Source of the DNA: SIG603 sp963589785
GTDB taxonomy: Bacteria; Bacillota; Clostridia; Oscillospirales; Acutalibacteraceae
Length of the DNA: 60,644 nucleotides
Assembly: GCA_963589785.1 (NCBI GenBank)
Contig: CAVAMJ010000014.1
Location: 1 to 60,644, forward strand
Direction of reading: 5' to 3'
The notes below the pieces were generated by a model that was not told where the DNA came from, made no database searches, and was given only the letters and a program-made list of their open reading frames with translations. A program made the position numbers and the translations under genes. Of this stretch, positions 16,059 through 22,627 are shown one piece after another. How positions within the stretch are numbered: the stretch's first letter is position 1; each line of letters starts with the position of its first letter.

Positions 16059-16797
16059 TTTCGGTTTGGAGAATTTAGTCGGAAAATGGGAGCCGCTCGG
16101 AAAAAAGGCGAGAGTTTTCGTTACAAGAGAGCACTCCTTTAATACAGACACGATACTTCTGGCACATTTTTCTTCGCCCAAGCGCAAGGAAAAATGTGCC
16201 GACTTCGGCACGGGCTGCGGAACAATTCCGCTCATTTGGGCATCTCGCTATCAGCCGAAGGAGATAACGGCGGTGGAGCTTCAGGAAAAAGCTTATCTTC
16301 AGGCAAAAATGTCGATTGAGGAGTGCGGCTTTGAGATTAATCTCATTCGAAACGATGTTAATAATTACCGTGAGCTTTTTCCAAAGCAAAATCTTGACCT
16401 CATTTCATGCAATCCGCCCTACAAAGCGGACGGCAGAGGAATAAAGAACGATGTGGAGAATATGAAAATCGCACGTCACGAGGATTTTTTGAGCCTTGAA
16501 CAGCTTGCCGATGCGGCTAAGTTTTCGCTTAAATTCGGCGGAAGACTTTGCATTTGTCAGCGCCCCGAGAGACTTTGTGATGCGATGAATATTTTTCGTG
16601 AGAGACAGCTTGAGCCGAAGAAGCTGAGGCTTGTGCAGACAAGACGTGACACCGCACCGTTCATTTTTCTCTTGGAGTCAAGGCGTGGCGGAAAACCGGG
16701 CCTTGAAATTCTGCCGACACTCATTCTCGAGGAGAACGGCGAGACGACAAAGGAGATGCTCGAAATTTACGGAGATTACAAGGATTATCAAAAATGA
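16051..16797 (+). CDS. tRNA1(Val) (adenine37-N6)-methyltransferase-like protein
   Basis: This 248-residue class I SAM methylase is of the YfiC/TrmN6 family (YabB in Bacillus). CADFGTGCGTIPL near residue 47 is the SAM-binding glycine loop, and DLISCNPPYKADGRG near residue 118 carries the NPPY motif of N6-adenine methylases. Family knowledge: the Escherichia coli member methylates A37 of tRNA1(Val). In Bacillus yabB lies beside yabC (rsmI), and the same neighbour is found here with a four-base overlap, which supports the family call. The exact target in this organism is uncertain. Confidence 0.85.
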   Translation: MTDFGLENLVGKWEPLGKKARVFVTREHSFNTDTILLAHFSSPKRKEKCADFGTGCGTIPLIWASRYQPKEITAVELQEKAYLQAKMSIEECGFEINLIRNDVNNYRELFPKQNLDLISCNPPYKADGRGIKNDVENMKIARHEDFLSLEQLADAAKFSLKFGGRLCICQRPERLCDAMNIFRERQLEPKKLRLVQTRRDTAPFIFLLESRRGGKPGLEILPTLILEENGETTKEMLEIYGDYKDYQK

Positions 16798-17708
16798 TAC
16801 ACGAAGAAACAGAGCTTCTTATGGAAAACGAAGAGAATTTCTCTGAAGTTTCCTTTGATACAGAATGTAAAAACGAGATAAAAAAGGGTGCGCTTTATGT
16901 CGTGGGAACACCGATAGGCAATCTGTCGGATTTCTCGCCGAGAGCAGTGCACACTCTTGCGAATGTCGATTTCATTGCGGCTGAGGACACCCGCGTCACA
17001 GTCAAACTTTTGAATCATTTCGGCATAAAAAAGCCGCTTGTCAGCTATTTTGAGCACAACAAGCTGCAAAGGGGCGACACCATCTGCCAGAGAATTTTGG
17101 CGGGTGAGAGCTGCGCTCAGGTGTCCGATGCAGGCATGCCGGCGATCAGCGACCCGGGAGAACTTCTTGTGAAGCAGTGCGCAGAACTTAATATTCCCGT
17201 TTATGTTGTGCCGGGACCTACTGCCATGGCATCCGCATTGGCGGTGTCGGGACTTCCCACGGGAAGATTTACCTTCGAGGGCTTTTTGAGCGTGAATAAA
17301 AGAAACAGGCGAGAGCACCTCGACGAGGTAAAAAACGAGAAACGCACCATGGTTTTTTATGAAGCTCCGCATAAGCTTTTGAACACCCTTAGGGATATGC
17401 TTGAGGCTTTCGGCGACAGGAATATCGCACTTGTCAGAGAGCTTACCAAGATCCATGAGGAGGTAAAGCGCACCACACTCAGTGAGGCGATTGCTTACTA
17501 TTCTGAAAATCCGCCTAAGGGCGAATTCGTTCTTGTGATTGACGGTGCAAAGGAATCGGAAGAAAAAGAACTCACGATTGAAGATGCACTCGAGTTGGCA
17601 AGAGAGAAGATAGAAGGCGGAATGAGCGCCTCCTTTGCGGCAAAGGAAGCCGCCAAGGAAACAGGCTTCAAAAAGAACGAGATTTATAAGCTTCTTGTCG
17701 AAGAATAA
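16794..17708 (+). CDS. rsmI: 16S rRNA (cytidine1402-2'-O)-methyltransferase
   Basis: RsmI 2'-O-methylates C1402 in the decoding centre of 16S rRNA. The 304 residues belong to the tetrapyrrole methylase superfamily: GALYVVGTPIGNLSDFSPRA near residue 30, AAEDTRVTVKLL, and VSDAGMPAISDPGE near residue 108 are typical RsmI blocks. The first 25 residues are an acidic extension ahead of the usual start; an internal ATG at 16821 is possible, but the ATGA overlap with the methylase gene favours 16794. It is the last gene of the operon, followed by a strong terminator. Confidence 0.95.
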   Translation: MIHEETELLMENEENFSEVSFDTECKNEIKKGALYVVGTPIGNLSDFSPRAVHTLANVDFIAAEDTRVTVKLLNHFGIKKPLVSYFEHNKLQRGDTICQRILAGESCAQVSDAGMPAISDPGELLVKQCAELNIPVYVVPGPTAMASALAVSGLPTGRFTFEGFLSVNKRNRREHLDEVKNEKRTMVFYEAPHKLLNTLRDMLEAFGDRNIALVRELTKIHEEVKRTTLSEAIAYYSENPPKGEFVLVIDGAKESEEKELTIEDALELAREKIEGGMSASFAAKEAAKETGFKKNEIYKLLVEE

Positions 17709-17718
17709 ACTAAACAAA

Positions 17719-17758
17719 AAAACAGAACCGAGAGAAAAAATCTTTCGGTTCTGTTTTT
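17719..17758 (+). terminator. Terminator after rsmI
   Basis: AAAACAGAACCGA (17719-17731) pairs perfectly with TCGGTTCTGTTTT (17745-17757), followed by T. It is U-rich in both directions. From 17760 to 17950 the sequence is A+T-rich with nothing recognisable. Confidence 0.85.
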
Positions 17759-17951
17759 TATCATAAAAGAAAGTATGCAATTTTAGATGTTATCCTTGCC
17801 GATTTTGCTTGAATTAAAATGCTTAGTTAAAATTCTATTTGCCATCAATAAATCAGCATTTGGATTATAATGTAAAGCGTGAGAATATTCAATACACAAA
17901 ATAACGGTAAAACAAAGAGAATAGAGAAAATTTTGTTTAAAAGGTAAACTC

Positions 17952-17980
17952 TTGAAAAATATATGTGTTTTTGGTACAAT
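17952..17980 (+). promoter_or_regulatory. Promoter of the DUF3842 gene
   Basis: TTGAAA (17952-17957), 17-base spacer, TACAAT (17975-17980). It lies about 50 bases before the coding start. Confidence 0.65.
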
Positions 17981-18030
17981 TTGAAAAAACAAAACATTAA
18001 AGTGAGATTGAATGTATATGGAGGAAAATG

Positions 18031-18438
18031 ATGAAGATATTGGTCATTGACGCTCAGGGCGGAGGAATAGGCAGACAGCTTGTTTCGGGAATAAAGGAAA
18101 ACATTAAGAACGCATTTGTGACTGCGGTCGGAACAAACAGCGCCGCAACGAGTGCAATGCTGAAAGCGGGTGCAGACGTTGCCGCAACGGGAGAAAATGC
18201 CGTCAAGGTCGGTGCAAGAAAAGCCGATGTGATAGTCGGGCCGATAGGAATTGTCATAGCGGATTCGCTTTACGGCGAAATAACCCCCGAAATGGCTGTT
18301 GCGGTAGGAAGCAGCGATGCAAAGAAGGTTCTTATTCCGATAAATCACTGCGACAATGTGATAGCGGGTGTGCCTGATTTGAGCGTGGGAAGACTTATAG
18401 AGTCGGCTATCAGACTTATTGCCGAGAGTGCTTGCTAA
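18031..18438 (+). CDS. DUF3842 family protein
   Basis: This is a small soluble protein of 135 residues that I match to the clostridial family DUF3842, of unknown function. The N-terminus MKILVIDAQGGGIGRQLVSG resembles a glycine-rich nucleotide- or cofactor-binding loop after a beta strand. Later segments (VGTNSAATSAMLKAGAD, DVIVGPIGIVIADSLYGE) suggest an alternating alpha/beta fold. Two adjacent ATGs (18028, 18031) are possible; spacing from GGAGG favours 18031. It has its own promoter and sits just ahead of the cysteine T-box unit; no partner gene is evident. Confidence 0.75.
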   Translation: MKILVIDAQGGGIGRQLVSGIKENIKNAFVTAVGTNSAATSAMLKAGADVAATGENAVKVGARKADVIVGPIGIVIADSLYGEITPEMAVAVGSSDAKKVLIPINHCDNVIAGVPDLSVGRLIESAIRLIAESAC

Positions 18439-18472
18439 AAGACAGCGGATAAAACAAATATCACAATTGCAC

Positions 18473-18501
18473 TTTACAAAACCCACTTCATAGATTATAA
18501 T
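18473..18501 (+). promoter_or_regulatory. Promoter of the cysE-cysS T-box transcript
   Basis: TTTACA (18473-18478), 17-base spacer, perfect TATAAT (18496-18501). The leader would begin near 18508. Confidence 0.65.
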
Positions 18502-18507
18502 TTAGAA

Positions 18508-18760
18508 AATTAAATTTAAATGCAATGATCGGAAAGAGTAGCTTTTCAAAGGCACAACAGAAAGCGAGGGTCGTCGGCTGAGAGCCCGTGCGGTGAAAGG
18601 GGAAGTGAAGTGCGTCCGTGAGCAGACGGAGGGAAATTCAGTATCTTCGTACGTGAGGTTGAGGGAGTCAATCGGCTGCGTTAAGGCAAAAAGAGTTATA
18701 AAACGAAGTGGAACCGCGAATTTTCGCCTTCGGTACCTTTTGGTATCGGAGGCTTTTTTG
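18508..18760 (+). ncRNA. T-box leader (tRNA-Cys responsive) before cysE
   Basis: The leader carries the T-box sequence AACGAAGTGGAACCGCG at 18702-18718, one base off the consensus. Its bulge bases TGGA (18709-18712) would pair with the tRNA end UCCA; the variable A fits U73, the discriminator of bacterial tRNA-Cys. Upstream, GAAG-TGC-GTCCGTGAGC places a TGC cysteine codon at 18611-18613 in specifier-loop context. A terminator follows: GCCTTCGGTACC (18726-18737) with GGTATCGGAGGC (18742-18753) and TTTTTT. Known mechanism: uncharged tRNA-Cys stabilises the antiterminator and turns on the downstream genes. Confidence 0.9.
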
Positions 18761-18784
18761 TTGTCGGAAAGAAAGAGGGAGAGT

Positions 18785-19456
18785 ATGTTTGATAAGCTGA
18801 AAGCGGAGCTTGATTTGGTCATGGAGAGAGACCCTGCGGCGAGATCAAGACTTGAGGTCTATTTTCTTTATTCGGGCTTCAAGGCAATAAGGTCATACCG
18901 CAAGGCGCACTGGTTTCAGACCCACGGTATGAAGTTTATCGCAAGGTTCATTTCTCAGAGGTCTCGTCACAAGACGGGAATAGAAATTCACCCGGGCGCT
19001 ACGATAGGAAAGAACCTTTTCATAGATCACGGCATGGGAGTTGTCATAGGCGAGACAACCGAAATCGGCGATAACTGCACGCTTTATCAGGGAGTCACTT
19101 TAGGCGGAACAGGTAAAGACCAGGGAAAACGCCACCCCACTCTCGGGAATAACGTTCTTGTCGGCTCGGGGGCAAAGGTTCTCGGCCCGTTCAAGGTGGG
19201 AGATAATGCGAGAATTGCTGCTGGCGCCGTGGTTTTGAGTGAGGTTCCGGCTAACGCAACGGCGGTCGGCGTTCCCGCAAGGATAGTCAGACTTAACGGC
19301 GAGAGAATTAATTCCGACTTGGATCAGATTCATGTATCAGATCCCGTTTCTCAGGAGCTTTGCAGACTTCAGCTCGAGCTTGATTCCGCATGGAAAGTTA
19401 TCAACGAACTAAGCCGTAAGATAAATCCTGAAAAAGAGGACAAAATTAACGAGTAA
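18785..19456 (+). CDS. cysE: Serine O-acetyltransferase
   Basis: CysE acetylates serine with acetyl-CoA to O-acetylserine, the precursor for cysteine. The 223-residue form is the short type common in Gram-positive bacteria. It has the N-terminal helical part, then a left-handed beta-helix of hexapeptide repeats (TGIEIHPGATIGKNLFIDHG, VVIGETTEIGDNCTLYQGVT), with the catalytic His-rich HPGATIG/IDHG region and the GTGKDQGKRHPTLGNNVLVG loop. The frame is open far upstream through the T-box leader, but GAGGGAG and the ATG at 18785 fix the start. A downstream cysK is absent; cysS follows. Confidence 0.93.
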   Translation: MFDKLKAELDLVMERDPAARSRLEVYFLYSGFKAIRSYRKAHWFQTHGMKFIARFISQRSRHKTGIEIHPGATIGKNLFIDHGMGVVIGETTEIGDNCTLYQGVTLGGTGKDQGKRHPTLGNNVLVGSGAKVLGPFKVGDNARIAAGAVVLSEVPANATAVGVPARIVRLNGERINSDLDQIHVSDPVSQELCRLQLELDSAWKVINELSRKINPEKEDKINE

Positions 19457-19502
19457 TCAAACAAATTAACAGATAATTGTCAGAAAATAAAGGAGCAGAC
19501 AT

Positions 19503-20918
19503 ATGAAGCTTTATAACACACTTACAAGAACAAGAGATGAATTTGTCCCACACGAAGAGGGCAAGGTTAAAATGTACACATGCGGCCCTACCGTTTATCA
19601 TTTTGCTCATATCGGTAACCTTAGAACTTATATCATGGAGGATGTCCTCGAGAAGTTCTTGCGTTTCCAGGGCTATGATGTCACAAGAGCCATGAACATC
19701 ACCGATGTCGGTCACCTTTCGAGCGATGCCGATACAGGTGAGGACAAGATGCTCAAGGGCGCAAGAAGAGAGCACAAGACTGTTCTCGAGATTGCTAAAT
19801 TCTATACGGACGCTTTCTTTGCCGACTGCAAGAAGCTTAACATTAAGTATCCCGATATTGTTTCCCCCGCAACTCAGAATATCCCCGAGTATATCACCAT
19901 GATAACAAAGCTCCTTGATGAGGGTTATGCTTATCAGGCCGGCGGAAACGTTTACTTCGATACCTCAAAGCTTAAGAATTACTATGTCTTCGGAAACGTT
20001 GACGAGAACGATTTAGCCGTTGGCGTTCGTGACAGCGTTGAGGAGGACAGCAACAAGAAGAACAAGGCAGACTTCGTTCTTTGGTTCACTAAGTCAAAGT
20101 TTGACGACCAGGAGCTCAAGTGGGATTCCCCTTGGGGCTACGGCTACCCGGGCTGGCACATCGAGTGCTCATGCATTTCCATTAAGTACCTCGGTGAGTA
20201 CCTTGATATTCACTGCGGAGGAATTGACAACGCATTCCCGCACCACACAAATGAGATTGCCCAGTCAGAGGCTTACCTCGGTCATCCATGGTGCAAAAAC
20301 TGGTTCCATGTTCTTCACCTTAACGACGAGACAGGCAAGATGAGCAAGTCTAAGGGAGACTTCCTCACCGTTTCTCTTCTCGAGGAGAAGGGCTACGATC
20401 CGATAGCTTACAGATTCTTCTGCTTGCAGTCACATTACAGAAAGCCGCTTGTTTTCTCTTATCAGAATCTTGATAACGCAGTGACGGCATATGATAAGCT
20501 TGTCAAGAAAATTGCGGCTGTTCCGAATGAGGGCGAGGTAGACATGACTGTTGCAGACGAGCAGAAGAAAATCTTCATTCAGCTTGTCGGAAACGACCTC
20601 ACAACCTCACTTGGTATCACTAAGGTCTATGATGTTCTCAAGCTTGACACTAACGGCGCAACAAAGAGATATATCATCGGAGAATTTGACAAGGTTCTCG
20701 GACTTAACCTTTTGAATCCGAACAAGAAGCCTGTAAATCACGGTGATGTTTCCCCTGAAGAGGCTGCCGAGATAGAGGAGCTCATCGCAAAGAGAACTGA
20801 GGCGAGAAAGAACAAGGACTGGGCTGCCGCTGACGCAATCCGTGACGAGCTGAACGCAAGAGGCGTTACCGTCAAGGATACCGCAAACGGAATCGAGTGG
20901 ACAGTTAATAAAAAGTAA
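19503..20918 (+). CDS. cysS: Cysteinyl-tRNA synthetase
   Basis: CysS charges tRNA-Cys. The 471-residue class I synthetase has the zinc-site start YTCGPTVYHFAHIGNLR, where HIGN is the HIGH-type signature, DVLEKFLRFQGYDVTRAMNI, the zinc ligands in WHIECSCISIKYLG and CGGIDNAFPHHTNE, and the KMSKSKGDF catalytic loop near residue 280. It is 46 bases after cysE and under the same T-box, so supply of cysteine and its charging are controlled together. A terminator follows 48 bases after the stop. Confidence 0.97.
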   Translation: MKLYNTLTRTRDEFVPHEEGKVKMYTCGPTVYHFAHIGNLRTYIMEDVLEKFLRFQGYDVTRAMNITDVGHLSSDADTGEDKMLKGARREHKTVLEIAKFYTDAFFADCKKLNIKYPDIVSPATQNIPEYITMITKLLDEGYAYQAGGNVYFDTSKLKNYYVFGNVDENDLAVGVRDSVEEDSNKKNKADFVLWFTKSKFDDQELKWDSPWGYGYPGWHIECSCISIKYLGEYLDIHCGGIDNAFPHHTNEIAQSEAYLGHPWCKNWFHVLHLNDETGKMSKSKGDFLTVSLLEEKGYDPIAYRFFCLQSHYRKPLVFSYQNLDNAVTAYDKLVKKIAAVPNEGEVDMTVADEQKKIFIQLVGNDLTTSLGITKVYDVLKLDTNGATKRYIIGEFDKVLGLNLLNPNKKPVNHGDVSPEEAAEIEELIAKRTEARKNKDWAAADAIRDELNARGVTVKDTANGIEWTVNKK

Positions 20919-20950
20919 GTTTTTCTGCTAAAGTTTTCCACTTACAAATA

Positions 20951-21080
20951 ATATATGTTGAAAATTCGGGTGCTGTTTTCGCAGTACCCGTTTTGTTTTG
21001 CGTGTTTGATTGTTGAGTTTATTATTGGAAGAAATTAAGACGGATTGTTTTCAACAAGGGATAAATATATGTTGAAAATT
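20951..21080. repeat. 16-bp direct repeat flanking the cysS terminator
   Basis: ATATATGTTGAAAATT occurs at 20951-20966 and again, identical, at 21065-21080. The spacing of 114 bases includes the terminator. It may be a small duplication; no element is recognisable between the copies. Confidence 0.6.
20967..20999 (+). terminator. Terminator after cysS
   Basis: CGGGTGCTG (20967-20975) pairs with CAGTACCCG (20982-20990), one G-U pair, followed by TTTTGTTTTG. Confidence 0.8.
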
Positions 21081-21128
21081 AACTTTGAAATCGGACTAAA
21101 ATTTGTCCGTGTTCTGTCCGTATAGGCT

Positions 21129-21137
21129 TGCTATAAT
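21129..21137 (+). promoter_or_regulatory. Extended -10 promoter of the tiny-ORF unit
   Basis: TGCTATAAT is a perfect extended -10 element. No good -35 exists at 16-18 bases. Just upstream two near-identical words, TTGTCCGTGT and CTGTCCGTAT (21103-21122), form a direct repeat that could be a regulator site. An A- and G-rich leader (21141-21225) follows. Confidence 0.5.
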
Positions 21138-21235
21138 TTAGTCACAACAAAGGAAAACAAAGAGAAAAGAAAAAACAAAGAGAACAAAGAAAACCATATT
21201 ACAAACAGATTAAAGAAAAAAAGGAGATTAAATTT

Positions 21236-21319
21236 ATGACAATGGCAATGGCAGCTGTCAGCGCATCGGCAATAGTGATGTGCTTCATAGGCAGAGGAAA
21301 GCCGTTCGGAAAGGCGTGA
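21236..21319 (+). CDS. Putative 27-residue hydrophobic peptide
   Basis: AAAAGGAGATTAAATTT gives a strong ribosome site before the ATG. The peptide MTMAMAAVSASAIVMCFIGR is Ala/Met-rich and hydrophobic, then ends with a basic GKPFGKA tail, which suggests a membrane-inserted or secreted micropeptide. I recognise no family. It is the first of two tiny frames on an isolated transcript bounded by terminators. Confidence 0.45.
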   Translation: MTMAMAAVSASAIVMCFIGRGKPFGKA

Positions 21320-21362
21320 AACCGAAGAAAAGAGAAAGAAGAAAGTTAAGAGGAAAACCAAA

Positions 21363-21461
21363 ATGCAGACTATAAAGAAAGCTTTTAGATATATAGACAG
21401 AATGTTTCAAATAGCGGGAGAGAACAGACAGTATGTTTATCCCCACACGGATTTATTCTGA
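21363..21461 (+). CDS. Putative 32-residue peptide
   Basis: TTAAGAGGAAAACCAAA before the ATG is a good ribosome site. The peptide begins MQTIKKAFRYIDRMFQIAGE and continues NRQYVYPHTDLF: an amphipathic basic first half and an aromatic tail. It lies 43 bases after the 27-residue frame and before a terminator, so both are likely on one mRNA. Function unknown. Confidence 0.45.
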   Translation: MQTIKKAFRYIDRMFQIAGENRQYVYPHTDLF

Positions 21462-21509
21462 TTAAATTAATTTAGATTACAAGTCTTCAATACTTATACC
21501 TTAACAATT

Positions 21510-21541
21510 ACGGCGTCCGCAAAAAGCGAACGCTGTTTTTG
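21510..21541 (+). terminator. Terminator of the tiny-ORF unit
   Basis: ACGGCGTCCGC (21510-21520) pairs with GCGAACGCTGT (21526-21536), with one mismatch and one G-U pair, around AAAAA. TTTTGTG follows. Confidence 0.75.
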
Positions 21542-21564
21542 TGTTTCTGTGAAGTCTCTTTCTA

Positions 21565-21593
21565 TTGAAAAAAACGCTCTGTTCCTGTAAAAT
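21565..21593 (+). promoter_or_regulatory. Promoter of the dusB-polA operon
   Basis: TTGAAA (21565-21570), 17-base spacer, TAAAAT (21588-21593). The dusB ATG is at 21636. Confidence 0.65.
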
Positions 21594-21635
21594 GAACAGG
21601 AAACCAAAATTAATAATACGGAAAAGAAGTACAAA

Positions 21636-22625
21636 ATGAAAATAGGAAATTTAGAAATTAACGGTCAGGCGATACTCGCACCTATGGCTGGTGCTACCGA
21701 CTCGACCTTCAGAAAAATATGCTCGGATTTCGGCTCTGCTTACACCGTCACTGAAATGGTGTCGTCAAAGGCGATAACCTTCGGTCAGAAGAACACCTAC
21801 GAGATAATGAACCTCGAGAGGGACAATCACCCCGTTTCAATTCAGCTTTTCGGCGATGATCCCTTTACCTTTGTCCGTGCGGCTCAAAAGGCGATGGAGT
21901 TCGGCCCCGATATGATTGATATAAATATGGGCTGTCCCGTTCCGAAAATTGCGGGAAACGGCTCTGGAAGCGCACTGATGAAAAATCCGGATCTCTGCGG
22001 AAATATCGTGAGAGCAGTTAAAAATGCCGTGCCCGTGCCTGTTACAGTCAAGATACGCAAGGGCTGGGACGAAACCAGCGTCAATGCCGTTGAGGTTGCG
22101 AAAATCTGCGAGGAGGCCGGCGCCGATGCGATTGCCGTTCACGGCAGAACGAGAGCTCAGATGTATGAGCCGCCGGCAGACTGGGAAATAATAAGACTTG
22201 TAAAAGAAGCGGTAAATGTGCCTGTAATCGGAAACGGTGACGTTAAGGATGCTGTTTCAGCCGCACTCATGATAGACAAAACGGCTTGCGATGCGGTCAT
22301 GATAGGCAGAGCGGCTCTCGGAAATCCATGGATTTTCAGAGAGATCAACGCTTGTCTTCGTGAGGACGTGAGAATTATGCCGCCGCCATCCGTTGAGGAA
22401 AAAATCATCGTGATAAGAAAGCACATAGGCTTGATGTGCGAGGAAAAGGGCGAACTTCGTGCGATGAAAGAGGCAAGAAAGCATGTCGGCTGGTATATGC
22501 ACGGTCTTAGAAACGCCGCCGAATTCAGAAGAAGAGCGGGCTATCTCTCTACTCTTTCTGAGCTTGACGAATTGCTAAGGGATGTTTATATCGAGAACAA
22601 AAGAACAGACGAAGACGGAGAATAA
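21636..22625 (+). CDS. dusB: tRNA-dihydrouridine synthase (DusB type)
   Basis: Dus enzymes are FMN-dependent and reduce uridines in the tRNA D-loop with NADPH. The 329-residue TIM-barrel protein starts with AILAPMAGATDSTFRKIC. It has the catalytic-Cys motif DINMGCPVPKIAGNGSGSAL near residue 100, the FMN-binding KIRKGWDE and VHGRTRAQMYEPPADW, and GNGDVKD plus VMIGRAALGNPW at the phosphate site. This pattern is the DusB subgroup usual in Firmicutes. It lies two bases before polA. Confidence 0.95.
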   Translation: MKIGNLEINGQAILAPMAGATDSTFRKICSDFGSAYTVTEMVSSKAITFGQKNTYEIMNLERDNHPVSIQLFGDDPFTFVRAAQKAMEFGPDMIDINMGCPVPKIAGNGSGSALMKNPDLCGNIVRAVKNAVPVPVTVKIRKGWDETSVNAVEVAKICEEAGADAIAVHGRTRAQMYEPPADWEIIRLVKEAVNVPVIGNGDVKDAVSAALMIDKTACDAVMIGRAALGNPWIFREINACLREDVRIMPPPSVEEKIIVIRKHIGLMCEEKGELRAMKEARKHVGWYMHGLRNAAEFRRRAGYLSTLSELDELLRDVYIENKRTDEDGE

Positions 22626-22627
22626 AA

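Noticed and set aside
16788..17780. Minus-strand frame of 330 codons opposite rsmI
   Set aside because: It covers the rsmI gene in antisense, and its translation is Phe/Cys/Arg-rich with no motif, while rsmI is clear-cut on the plus strand.
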